Origin: Paenibacillus wynnii
GTDB taxonomy: Bacteria > Bacillota > Bacilli > Paenibacillales > Paenibacillaceae
NCBI RefSeq assembly: GCF_030812855.1
Contig: NZ_JAUSTK010000023.1
Coordinates: 20,433-84,432 of the forward strand
Length of the DNA: 64,000 nucleotides
Direction of reading: 5' to 3'
Part shown: positions 52,316 to 61,406 of the stretch, piece by piece
Layout: every line of letters starts with the position of its first letter
Numbering within the stretch: position 1 is the stretch's first letter
Made by a program: the position numbers and the translations under genes
The notes under the pieces: generated by a model
What the model was told of the DNA's origin: nothing
What the model saw: only the letters and a program-made list of their open reading frames with translations
Database searches by the model: none

Positions 52316-54526
52316 TTATTCGCGCGGTGCGCGCATAGTCAGGCTGACCCGACCCTTCTTAAGATCAACGCTCATGACCCAGACGGTGACATTATCGCCC
52401 ACGGAGACGACGTCCATAGGGTGCTTCACGAAGCTGCCGCTAAGCTGGGAAATGTGCACCAGTCCGTCGTTCTTAATCCCGATATCGACGAATGCGCCGA
52501 AATCAATTACGTTGCGGACCGTTCCCTGCATTTCCATACCGGGAACCAGATCTTCGATCTTAAGCACATCCGTGCGGAAGATCGGTAAAGGCAGCTCCTC
52601 ACGCGGATCGCGACCCGGACGCTGTAAACTCTCCAAGATGTCGCGCAAGGTCGGCACACCGACATCCAGCTTCACTGCAAGTTCCTCCGCATTCTGCGCT
52701 TCCAGCTCAGAAGCAACTTCCTTGCTGCCGAGCCGGGTCACGTCAAGCCCCAGCTCACGGAACAAGCGATCTACCACGGGATAGGACTCAGGGTGAATCG
52801 GTGTCCGATCCAGAGTGTTATCTCCGCCAGGAATACGCAAAAAGCCGATGCACTGCTCATAGGATTTAGCGCCAAGACGCGGAACCTTTTGCAGCTGCTT
52901 GCGGGTCGTGAATTTACCGTTCTCTTCACGGAACTTAACGATATTCTTAGCAATGGTTGCATTGACCCCAGCCACATAGGAGAGCAGAGATGGAGATGCC
53001 GTATTCACGTCAACGCCGACATGGTTTACGGCGGATTCTACAACGGCCTTAAGGCTCTCTTCCAGATGCTTCTGGGATACGTCATGCTGGTATTGCCCAA
53101 CACCGATTGCTTTCGGGTCAATCTTCACCAGCTCCGCTAACGGATCCTGCACACGGCGGGCGATGGAAGCGGCACTACGCTCCGCAACATCCAGATCCGG
53201 GAATTCCTCCTGCGCCAGCTTGGAGGCCGAATAGACACTGGCTCCCGCTTCGTTCACGATAAGGTAAGCCAGCTCTGGATTGCCAATATCGGCTATAACC
53301 TCAGCCGTGAATTGCTCTGTCTCCCGCGAACCTGTACCGTTGCCGATTACGATCAGTTGGATGCCATACTTCGCAATCAGCTCCTTGAACTTCGCAGCAG
53401 CTTCCAGCTTCTTGTTATTCGGCGGCGTCGGGTAGGTCACCGCGACCTCCAGCAGCTTGCCGGTGTCATCAACAACCGCAAGCTTGCAGCCTGTGCGGTA
53501 AGCTGGATCGACGCCGAGAACGCACCGTCCTTTGACCGGCGGCTGCAGAAGCAGGCTGCGCAAATTACCGGAGAAAATAGAAATGGCTTGATTTTCTCCC
53601 CTGTCTGTCATTTCCCCGCGTACCTCACGTTCTACCGAAGGCGCAATCAAACGCTTGTAGGAATCCTCTGTCACAGCCTCCAGCAAGGACGTTACAGGTG
53701 ACGGAGCTTTGAGAATCTTCCGGGAGATAAATGCGTGAATTTTATCGGATACAATCTCGATTCCTACTTTAAGAATGTTTTCCCGTTCCCCGCGATTAAT
53801 AGCCAGAATACGGTGCGGCGGCATTTTATGTACCGGTTCACGATAACTATAATAGTTCTCATATACGGATTCCTGTGCGGCATCCTTTGCCTCAGATACA
53901 AGTATCCCTTGGCTGGCTGTGTATGAACGAACCCAGGAACGAATAGTAGGGTCATCCGCAATATTCTCGGCAATGATATCCATTGCACCTTGCAGCGCCA
54001 GCTCCGCCGTATCTACACCTTTATCCATATCCACATATTTAGCCGCTTCTTCGGTCGGATTCCCCTGTCTGCGCTGCTCCATGATCCAGTCAGCCAGCGG
54101 TTCCAGTCCTTTTTCCTTGGCGACACTTGCCCGCGTCTTGCGCTTTTGCCGGTAAGGTCGGTACAGATCCTCGACTTCCTGAAGCTTGACCGCTTTGGAA
54201 ATTTGCTCATGAAGTTCCTTGGTCAGCTTACCCTGTTCATCAATATTACGGATAACATCCTTCTTGCGCTCACCCAAATTCCGTAAATAGGCCAATCGTT
54301 CTTCAATATCGCGCAGCTGATTCTCGTCCAGCTCACCCGTCATTTCCTTACGATATCTCGCAATAAACGGAATGGTATTGCCTTCGTCCAGCAGGCCTAC
54401 AGTCGTTCGAACTTGCTTCACATTAATATTCAGTTCCTTGGCGATCGCCAAAGTAATCAATTCCTGCTCCTGCTTAGCTGCTGCCTCATCAATTACTGCT
54501 TCTTTGTTATTCGTTTCAGTAGTCAA
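52316..54526 (-). CDS. tex: Tex-family transcription accessory protein
   Basis: A 736-residue protein with the Tex architecture: N-terminal helical region, YqgF-like nuclease fold (VLGVDPAYRTGCKLAVVDDTGK), helix-hairpin-helix motifs and a C-terminal S1 RNA-binding domain (about 655-725; GMEMQGTVRNVIDFGAFVDIG). It binds nucleic acid and is needed for transcription-related processes. In B. subtilis it is ydcI, near ydcK/sprT; here it lies on the same side of the genome region but separated from that gene by about 7 kb of accessory genes. Confidence 0.95.
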   Translation of the reverse strand: MTTETNNKEAVIDEAAAKQEQELITLAIAKELNINVKQVRTTVGLLDEGNTIPFIARYRKEMTGELDENQLRDIEERLAYLRNLGERKKDVIRNIDEQGKLTKELHEQISKAVKLQEVEDLYRPYRQKRKTRASVAKEKGLEPLADWIMEQRRQGNPTEEAAKYVDMDKGVDTAELALQGAMDIIAENIADDPTIRSWVRSYTASQGILVSEAKDAAQESVYENYYSYREPVHKMPPHRILAINRGERENILKVGIEIVSDKIHAFISRKILKAPSPVTSLLEAVTEDSYKRLIAPSVEREVRGEMTDRGENQAISIFSGNLRSLLLQPPVKGRCVLGVDPAYRTGCKLAVVDDTGKLLEVAVTYPTPPNNKKLEAAAKFKELIAKYGIQLIVIGNGTGSRETEQFTAEVIADIGNPELAYLIVNEAGASVYSASKLAQEEFPDLDVAERSAASIARRVQDPLAELVKIDPKAIGVGQYQHDVSQKHLEESLKAVVESAVNHVGVDVNTASPSLLSYVAGVNATIAKNIVKFREENGKFTTRKQLQKVPRLGAKSYEQCIGFLRIPGGDNTLDRTPIHPESYPVVDRLFRELGLDVTRLGSKEVASELEAQNAEELAVKLDVGVPTLRDILESLQRPGRDPREELPLPIFRTDVLKIEDLVPGMEMQGTVRNVIDFGAFVDIGIKNDGLVHISQLSGSFVKHPMDVVSVGDNVTVWVMSVDLKKGRVSLTMRAPRE

Positions 54527-54970
54527 TCTATCCCTCTTTCCTTGCCTAAATCTGTTTTCGTTGTTTTGCCCATATCTAAAATAGTATCACAGATTGTCTC
54601 TGTGCCAAAGTCGCTGTAAAGGTAGAGCATCGACTTAAGTGTATTCTATGCAACTATTGGGAGTCATCATCGTTATTATTGAGTTTTAGTTGCACTTTCT
54701 ACACCTATACTCTCGGGAAACCTCTGTTTTCAGCTCTCTGCCGGTTAATAGCTGTAGAGAATACAACTAAACGGCTATTTAAAGCGATATAGCCCCTTTT
54801 AGTTGCACAAAGTACATCTAAATTAATTATCCCAGCCCAGGCATCAAAGTTCATTGTCGGCAAATAGTAAATGTTAGTCTTTCTAAAAAATAAAAATAAA
54901 AAGACACACCAGCCTTATGCTGATGTGCCTTAACAAAACCCAATGTTAGAAATCTATGGCCTTACCTGGA
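54527..54970. repeat. Intergenic repeat region with TTGCAC boxes
   Basis: Two boxes, TTGCACTTTCTACACCTA (from 54690) and TTGCACAAAGTACATCTA (from 54803), lie 113 bases apart, exactly as two boxes at 46.1 kb do. A degenerate box TAGCTGTAGAGAATACAAC lies between (about 54749). Otherwise the region has only the mazF terminator. Confidence 0.5.
54885..54927 (-). terminator. Terminator of the EndoA operon
   Basis: Minus strand stem CACATCAGC/GCTGGTGTG (54905-54913/54919-54927 on plus, one G-U pair) followed by a long T-rich run. Confidence 0.75.
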
Positions 54971-55321
54971 TTAAAAGTCAATCAAGCCTAGACTGATTTG
55001 CAGTGAGTCATCCACCTTTTTCATTGTATCGTCATCGAGGTGGGTGATCTTATCAGTCAAACGTTGCTTGTCAATGGTCCGGACCTGCTCCAGCAGAATG
55101 ACGGAATCCCGGTCAAAGCCGTGAGCATCCGCATCAATTTCCACATGAGTAGGCAGTTTGGCCTTTTGGATCTGGGCCGTTATTGCGGCCACAATCACCG
55201 TTGGGCTGAAACGATTGCCAATATCGTTCTGGATCACCAGAACAGGCCTTACTCCGCCCTGTTCAGACCCCACTACTGGGGAAAGGTCGGCAAAAAAAAC
55301 GTCGCCGCGTTTAACGATCAA
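54971..55321 (-). CDS. ndoA: EndoA/MazF-type endoribonuclease toxin
   Basis: A 116-residue toxin that cleaves mRNA at a short U-rich site (in B. subtilis UACAU). The sequence (GDVFFADLSPVVGSEQGGVRPVLVIQND, ITHLDDDTMKKVDDSL) is essentially that of Bacillus NdoA. The start is TTG, as in B. subtilis, with GGGGTGTAA upstream. It lies three bases after the antitoxin gene. Confidence 0.95.
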   Translation of the reverse strand: MIVKRGDVFFADLSPVVGSEQGGVRPVLVIQNDIGNRFSPTVIVAAITAQIQKAKLPTHVEIDADAHGFDRDSVILLEQVRTIDKQRLTDKITHLDDDTMKKVDDSLQISLGLIDF

Positions 55322-55324
55322 TGT

Positions 55325-55606
55325 TTACACCCCGCTTACTAAGCGGCCAAGAGTGCTGTCTGCATCTTCCTCAGCAAGGAAAGCCTCGCATGCCATGGTT
55401 AAGTTGATCTTAGCCATTTCCATGTAGCCGCGCTGCATGGACTCCCGGATGAAACGTTTCCTCCGTTCGCTCAAATACAGCTTCATGGCCTGCCTAATCA
55501 ATTCACTTCGGTTGGAATTCTCCAGTTGAACGATTCCATCCACTTCCTGCAAGAGATGATCGGGCAAGCTGATCATGATTCTTTTGGTGTTTTGCAAATT
55601 GGCCAC
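55325..55606 (-). CDS. ndoAI: EndoAI-type antitoxin (ribbon-helix-helix)
   Basis: An antitoxin of about 93 residues with a RHH domain (KRIMISLPDHLLQEVDGIVQ) and a toxin-binding C-terminal helix. GTG 55606 is chosen as start because this gives the family-typical length and the initial VANLQNTKR; the frame continues upstream to 55663 without a supporting site. It sits 211 bases downstream of alr. Confidence 0.88.
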   Translation of the reverse strand: MANLQNTKRIMISLPDHLLQEVDGIVQLENSNRSELIRQAMKLYLSERRKRFIRESMQRGYMEMAKINLTMACEAFLAEEDADSTLGRLVSGV

Positions 55607-55817
55607 CTTCTCTTCCACCCCCACAAACCTTCTGCCCTTGTCTTTCAGTGTAGCAATATACAAGGAATTTTATACAGATAATATATGCCGCCAGTATATC
55701 AAGTATGCTGCATCCCATTATAAACTAGAAATGGCGGTTCGTATAGACTATAGATCACTTAGTTGTATACGACTATATCCTGCTAAATTTTCCCTGTATA
55801 CAGATAACTTTAGGACT

Positions 55818-56999
55818 TTAAGGCTGTAAAAGAGCATTTACCAGGTTAGAAGCTGCGCCTTCGCGTATATAAACACGGGGCACTCGGTGGGCCAGCATGC
55901 AAATCACCTCGTAGTGAATCGTTCCAAGATGGAGCGCCAACTCGTCTGCCGTGATCGACACGTCAGATTGGCGGCCGATGAGTACAACCTCTTCGCCAGC
56001 TTGGATTTGTTCCGCTTCTTCAGCGAAAGATTTGAGCGATACCATACACTGGTCCATACAGATGGTTCCGACGACCGGAACGCGGCGTCCGCGTATTAGC
56101 ACCTCAGCTTTGCCGCTTAACATGCGGGAATATCCATCTGCGTAGCCTATAGGGAGCGTAGCAATAATTTCATCACTCTCCGTAACGTAACGCGTACCAT
56201 AGCTGATGCCCCAATGGGGCGGCAGACTTTTGATAAACACTGCCTGCGTCTTCAGCGTCAATACCGGGCGTAAAGATATCAAGTTGCGGTTTACCTCGGC
56301 GGACGGATAGAAACCGTATATACTGATACCTATACGAACCATATTGATGGACAAATGAGGTGTATCAATGGCTGTAGCGCTGTTGCCCGTATGTATAATC
56401 GGGATGACGAATTCTTTCTCCCGAAGCGCTTCTGCCACGCCCGTGAACCGTCGGTGCTGCTCCAGTGTATAGCTTTTGTCTTCTTCATCTGCTTTGGCAA
56501 AATGGGTAAACATTCCCTCCAGCTCCGCCTGCGCTGTCTTATGCACTTCCTCGATAAATGCAGGCGCTTCCTCTGGTAAAAGTCCCAGCCGCCCCATCCC
56601 GCTATCTATCTTGATGTGCACCTTCAACCTATGGTCCGGATCCAAGGGAAGACGTTGAATAGCCTCCAATACCTCCGGAGTGAAAAGAGTTACGGTTACA
56701 TTGTTTTCCCAGGCAACGGCTATTCCTTCTGGAGAAGTGTAGCCCAGTACCAGGATAGGAAGTAGTATTCCCGCCTGACGCAGCTCCAATGCTTCATCCA
56801 AAAAAGCCACACTCACATAGTCCGCACCCAGGGCTTCAAGCTCCCGTGTCACTTCCACTGCTCCATGGCCATACGCGTTTCCTTTGACACATGCCATAAA
56901 CTTCGTCTCCACCGGTAAAAACGTGCGAAAGGCTTCGTAATTGGCACGTAAATCATCCAGATTAATCTCGGCTACTGTCGGTCGATAGCTTGCTTGCAC
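55818..56999 (-). CDS. alr: Alanine racemase
   Basis: A 393-residue PLP enzyme making D-alanine for peptidoglycan. The PLP lysine is in CVKGNAYGHG (about residue 39); the catalytic Tyr is in WGISYGTRY (about 270). The start is GTG with AAGGTGA upstream. Gene order ydcC-alr-ndoAI-ndoA matches Bacillus. Confidence 0.96.
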   Translation of the reverse strand: MQASYRPTVAEINLDDLRANYEAFRTFLPVETKFMACVKGNAYGHGAVEVTRELEALGADYVSVAFLDEALELRQAGILLPILVLGYTSPEGIAVAWENNVTVTLFTPEVLEAIQRLPLDPDHRLKVHIKIDSGMGRLGLLPEEAPAFIEEVHKTAQAELEGMFTHFAKADEEDKSYTLEQHRRFTGVAEALREKEFVIPIIHTGNSATAIDTPHLSINMVRIGISIYGFYPSAEVNRNLISLRPVLTLKTQAVFIKSLPPHWGISYGTRYVTESDEIIATLPIGYADGYSRMLSGKAEVLIRGRRVPVVGTICMDQCMVSLKSFAEEAEQIQAGEEVVLIGRQSDVSITADELALHLGTIHYEVICMLAHRVPRVYIREGAASNLVNALLQP

Positions 57000-57151
57000 T
57001 TCAAAGTCACCTTCTTACGTAAAATAAACGTCATCTGCAGTATCACTAGACCACTGCCCTTAATGGTAATGGTAATGCTACAGAAGAGGGCTGTCAATGA
57101 AAGCAGGGCTATCTTGTGAATAGGAATAATTACCCTTTCCGGCCAAAATAG

Positions 57152-57207
57152 AAAAAGGCGGATACTACGTTGTAGAGGAAGTGCTCCCACAATGCGCAGA
57201 ATCCGCC
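57152..57207 (-). terminator. Terminator of ydcC
   Basis: GGCGGAT (57157-57163) and ATCCGCC (57201-57207) form a stem; a T-run follows on the minus strand. Confidence 0.75.
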
Positions 57208-57216
57208 TACTATTTA

Positions 57217-58299
57217 TTATTTACCCGATTGTCCCTGCATAGAAGCGGCAATTTGAATCATTTCCGTAACTGGCAGGTTCGAGCTTGTAATCCGGTACTC
57301 CATACCTTCTGTCATCCAGGTTAAAGTCTGCTGTTCGTCTCCGCTAAGTAAGCCTACAGTAAAACCTAAATCAATTCCTTCGCCTGGCACCAGTGACACT
57401 GCACGATCAAGAGGCCGGGCTTCCATAATGGTATATTGGTAGATCCCGTCATAACGGATAAGAACGGCGTGGTCTTTACTGCCCTCTATTTTATGGGAAT
57501 CCTTGAAAGTAACCCCAACCGGAATATATTGCGGTTCAATGATTCCGAAATCCCCTAGCTCAGCCATGGCCGGTTCTTCTGATGCTTCGCCTTCGGCAGA
57601 TACCACCGGGTTCCCATTCTCGTCTATCTGGGCAACAGTGCTCTCCGAAGGTGTTTGTGAGGTCATATTCTTCTTCATATCAAAAGAATCCTCAGCAAAC
57701 TTTGGATTGAAGTCAAAGCTGTCGAATTTTACATTGACTACGACTTTAGCTTCGGAATCAGACACCTGTACCTGCTTAGGTGCATAAGACTTTTTGTCCA
57801 GCCAAATCTTCTGGCGTATAAGCGCGGGACTTTGATAATTAGCTGCCACCTCAAATACGTAACTGTCCTTATCATCTACAAACTGACGGTTGTTATCGGA
57901 GGTAATGCCCCGTACCATCGTCTGGTAGAGATAGACCTGACCTTGATTATCTGGCCAATCACTTTGGAAGCGGAAGCTTTTGTTGAGGCTTGGTGTCAGC
58001 ACGAACACCCCGTCATCATTACGAAGCACAATTTGGGTGATATCCTTCTGAACATTTGATAAGCTAATCCGGTAATACGATGGATTCTTGTACCAAACCT
58101 CTACCTTATACTCCTGCGGCTGTTCGCCGGTATACAGAGTCATCGTGCCCGAGCCTTGATACGCTCCCTGCTTACTCTCCAACTTGTCGGCCACATCGTT
58201 CAAATCCTTGACTATGGAAGCAGAATCCTTCTTCCCACACCCTGTCAACAATAGGGCAACGCTCATTATGATTGCGAGTACCCATGTTATCCGGCGCAT
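57217..58299 (-). CDS. LolA-fold lipoprotein (YdcC-type)
   Basis: A 360-residue lipoprotein with lipobox LLTGC (about 17-21) and a LolA-like beta barrel; the C-terminus resembles DUF4367. B. subtilis YdcC is sporulation-associated. It precedes alr, as in Bacillus. Confidence 0.9.
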   Translation of the reverse strand: MRRITWVLAIIMSVALLLTGCGKKDSASIVKDLNDVADKLESKQGAYQGSGTMTLYTGEQPQEYKVEVWYKNPSYYRISLSNVQKDITQIVLRNDDGVFVLTPSLNKSFRFQSDWPDNQGQVYLYQTMVRGITSDNNRQFVDDKDSYVFEVAANYQSPALIRQKIWLDKKSYAPKQVQVSDSEAKVVVNVKFDSFDFNPKFAEDSFDMKKNMTSQTPSESTVAQIDENGNPVVSAEGEASEEPAMAELGDFGIIEPQYIPVGVTFKDSHKIEGSKDHAVLIRYDGIYQYTIMEARPLDRAVSLVPGEGIDLGFTVGLLSGDEQQTLTWMTEGMEYRITSSNLPVTEMIQIAASMQGQSGK

Positions 58300-58693
58300 G
58301 ACATCATCCCCTTAACCTGTTTTGAATGCCTTGATTAGTACATGTCTATGAGGGACTTGGCCGCAATATGCAGACGGGCATGACAAGCAGAGTCTAAGGG
58401 AGAGAATAATATTGAAAATTGCAGGGAGGTATGGAGCCGATCATTTTTATGTTTCTTGCACCTACGGCCCTTTTTAAATTTCCGGATATTACCTTACTGT
58501 TACCTCCAACCATGACGAGAATAGTCTCTTGGGAATCCATCTCGAATATTAAATTTTTAAGTTAACTATGATTTATGTATCAGATGAATTTAAGGGGTTT
58601 ATTTATAATTGAATACTAGCACTTACCATATTGTTCCATTATTTTCCTCAATAACTATAGCTGAGAGATGGACTAGAGAGGAGTTGTATACCC
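58300..58693. other. 394-base intergenic region
   Basis: No gene is supported. A 21-codon frame from TTG 58412 with AAGGGAGAG upstream exists on the plus strand but is too short to call. A weak AT-rich promoter for the downstream transporter gene may lie near 58570-58610. Confidence 0.3.
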
Positions 58694-59626
58694 ATGTTAC
58701 GGGCAAAAGGATTTCTAATGGCCTCGGGAGGAGCCCTGTTATGGGGAGTTTCGGGGACGGTGGCCCAGCATTTGTTCCAACAGGTACATATATCCGCCGC
58801 CTGGCTGGTGACTTTAAGACTCATGGTTGCAGGTGTTATATTCCTGTTACTTTCCTTAAGGCAAGAAGGCTCCAAGGTCTGGAGGTTATGGCTGGACAAA
58901 GATTTCATCAGACAAATGCTGATATTTGGGATGCTTGGCATGCTTGGTGTTCAGTATACCTATTTTGCATCCATTGAAGCCGGCAATGCCGCCATTGCAA
59001 CGCTGCTGCAGTATTTGGCCCCTCTCTTCATACTCTTGTATACGATTGTCTGGAAAAAAACACGTCTGGTTCTTCTTGATTTCATCGGCGCGGCACTGGC
59101 GCTGGCCGGAACCTATTTACTTCTTACCGGAGGCGACTCCTCGCAATTGGCTGTGTCTCTCAAAGGGCTCATTTGGGGCATTTTATCCGGGATCTCCTTG
59201 GCTTTCTACACTCTTTATTCGGGGCCTTTAATTAAGAAATATAGCGTTCAATTGATAATGGGCTGGGGAATGCTAGTAGGAGGGGTGGGGATGAATATAG
59301 TTCACCCGATCTGGGCTACTCCAAATATAGAGTGGTCACCGGCGGTTATCGGATCCATTCTATTCGTGGTTCTGCTAGGAACTCTTGCGGCGTTCTACCT
59401 CTATATCGGCAGCCTCCATTACATAGCTCCGCATGAAGCCAGTCTTCTCTCTTGTACCGAGCCGATTTCGGCCATTATCTCTTCCGTAATCTGGCTGTCT
59501 GTTCCATTTAATCTCTTTCAGGCTCTGGGTGCCGGATTAATTGTACTAATGACTTTACTTATATCTTTAAAATCTATAAAAGAGCCGGAACTCAAACGCA
59601 AGGCTCGGGAGACAAGTGCTATCTAA
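58694..59626 (+). CDS. EamA-family transporter (DMT superfamily)
   Basis: A 310-residue membrane protein with ten predicted helices and two EamA repeats (AWLVTLRLMVAGVIFLLLSL near the first, LLSCTEPISAIISSVIWL in the second). It exports or imports a small metabolite of unknown identity. AGAGGAG precedes the start. The 3' end overlaps the convergent GH13 gene by eight bases. Confidence 0.9.
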   Translation: MLRAKGFLMASGGALLWGVSGTVAQHLFQQVHISAAWLVTLRLMVAGVIFLLLSLRQEGSKVWRLWLDKDFIRQMLIFGMLGMLGVQYTYFASIEAGNAAIATLLQYLAPLFILLYTIVWKKTRLVLLDFIGAALALAGTYLLLTGGDSSQLAVSLKGLIWGILSGISLAFYTLYSGPLIKKYSVQLIMGWGMLVGGVGMNIVHPIWATPNIEWSPAVIGSILFVVLLGTLAAFYLYIGSLHYIAPHEASLLSCTEPISAIISSVIWLSVPFNLFQALGAGLIVLMTLLISLKSIKEPELKRKARETSAI

Positions 59627-61268
59627 ACCCCTTTATTTTATAAATAATAGTTTCATAGCTGCATATCCACAGATTAGATAAATCTTCCCCGGAGGGACGA
59701 TCACCGCTTTTAGTGCAAAGAGTTACTTGTGTCTTATCCTCTATCATTTTGCTTAGGGTATCCTTTTCAAAACTAACAAACAAAGCATCCGCTGATACAT
59801 TCACGACTACCAAATAGCTGCTGTCCTCATGGTGCCGCATATAAGATAAAACTTTGTCCTCTGAATTCGGAATAAATTCTAAATCCCCCATCCAAAAAGC
59901 GGGATTATTTGTGCGTAGATGAATCAGAAACTTATAGTGCTCAAACATCTCTGCATCAAAAGAATTCCAATTGAGCTTATATTCATCGAATAGTGAGGCC
60001 CAAGTTTCTAAAGTGTTTTCATTAAATTCTTGGCCCATCATCAGGCACGGAACCCCTTCGAGGGTCAAAAGGATCGAAGCTGCAGGTCCGGCACCTTTTT
60101 CACCAAAAAAGTCTACCGCTCTTGAACGTTCTTTCTCCTCTAGCCAGCTCATGCGGAGCGCATGTTTGGGGAAACTGTACTTATAAGAGTTATATATCGC
60201 TATAAAATCACTCTGCGTAAGGGTTCCGTCCATCATCTCACGCACCAAAATCCGCGGATTGCCATCGTAGGTCAAGTTGCATGCCTCAATATGATGATAT
60301 TCATCGTAGGCTTGTGAGATCAGGATTAGATCCTCTTTTACTACTTGTAGCGCATGTTTTATTTCCACGAGAAAGTCATAGGGAGTAATGTCCGAGTCAT
60401 CCAACCGAATGCCATCAAAATCAAACTCTACTACCCAATATTTCATAGCCTCGATCACATACTCTCTTATCTCGCAGCTTCTGAATTCTATCCCGGCAAA
60501 ATAGTCTCGACCCGGCACATCATAATAAATTTCGCCCTGATCATTCCGTGTAAAATACTCCGGATGGCTGCTTGTCAGAATGTGATCTACACTTGTTCGG
60601 TTTAGAACCCAGTCCATAATGACTTTGATTCCGTTCGCATGCGCTTTAGAAATAAAGGTTGATAAGTCCTCTTTGGTTCCAAAAGTGGGGTCTATGGAGT
60701 AGAAATCTTTAACCGCATACGGGTCACCGTACTCACCGATCCTGCCTTGAACACCAACTTCATGGAACGGCATAAGCCACAGTGTGTTGATGCCCATGTC
60801 TTTGAAATAATCTATCTTTTCAGAGAGTCCTCTAAAACCGTTGTCGGTAAATGCTCGGGAATGAAGCTGATAAATCACTGCCTTTTGAATCCACTCAGGG
60901 CTCTCTATCGCCTTGAAATGGTTATACATATAACCGGGGTGTTCCTTAGAGATTGCGTTGGTTCTAATCAGAACCTCACCATGCTCGGTTACGGTAAAGG
61001 ACGAGTTATTTTGCCCATCCTCCGACACATTCGGGTTCAATGGATCTATAATCCACGCTTCTCCGTCCACTACCAACTTATACAGATGTCTGCCCTTAGT
61101 TATAGGTATTTCGATCTCCCAACCTCGTGAATCTTCCTTGGGAATCATGTAATTTCTATCGCCATTCCAATGATTGAAGGTGCCTGCTACCGCTACACTC
61201 TTCACATACTTATCCGTGAAATATTCAAATCGTACACCGTGTGACCCTTGGATTGGAAAAGCAGACAT
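59619..61268 (-). CDS. GH13-family protein with E-set domain, catalytic residues degraded
   Basis: A 549-residue protein with an N-terminal glycogen-binding-like E-set/CBM48 domain (about 1-95) and a GH13 TIM barrel (about 125-460) related to neopullulanase or alpha-glucosidase. Region II keeps the nucleophile (GIRLDDSD, Asp 290). The acid/base Glu position reads ISQAYD (Gln 319), and the NHD motif of region IV reads LEEKE (376-380). Two of three catalytic carboxylates are missing, so it may be non-catalytic. GGGGGA precedes the start. Confidence 0.82.
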   Translation of the reverse strand: MSAFPIQGSHGVRFEYFTDKYVKSVAVAGTFNHWNGDRNYMIPKEDSRGWEIEIPITKGRHLYKLVVDGEAWIIDPLNPNVSEDGQNNSSFTVTEHGEVLIRTNAISKEHPGYMYNHFKAIESPEWIQKAVIYQLHSRAFTDNGFRGLSEKIDYFKDMGINTLWLMPFHEVGVQGRIGEYGDPYAVKDFYSIDPTFGTKEDLSTFISKAHANGIKVIMDWVLNRTSVDHILTSSHPEYFTRNDQGEIYYDVPGRDYFAGIEFRSCEIREYVIEAMKYWVVEFDFDGIRLDDSDITPYDFLVEIKHALQVVKEDLILISQAYDEYHHIEACNLTYDGNPRILVREMMDGTLTQSDFIAIYNSYKYSFPKHALRMSWLEEKERSRAVDFFGEKGAGPAASILLTLEGVPCLMMGQEFNENTLETWASLFDEYKLNWNSFDAEMFEHYKFLIHLRTNNPAFWMGDLEFIPNSEDKVLSYMRHHEDSSYLVVVNVSADALFVSFEKDTLSKMIEDKTQVTLCTKSGDRPSGEDLSNLWICSYETIIYKIKGFR

Positions 61269-61362
61269 GTGGAATCCCCCATAAAATGTGTTAAAGTAAA
61301 TATATCATATTTTAAATAGTTTTATGAGTAATCAATTCTGACACCAATGATAGTAGAAATAA

Positions 61363-61386
61363 CCCCCTGATGTTTGGGTCAGAGGG
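61363..61386 (-). terminator. Weak terminator after the anti-sigma gene
   Basis: CCCTCTGA/TCAGGGGG stem on the minus strand with one U-G pair; only a short T-rich tail. Confidence 0.4.
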
Positions 61387-61406
61387 CTGCTGATTTAGTA
61401 TAATAT

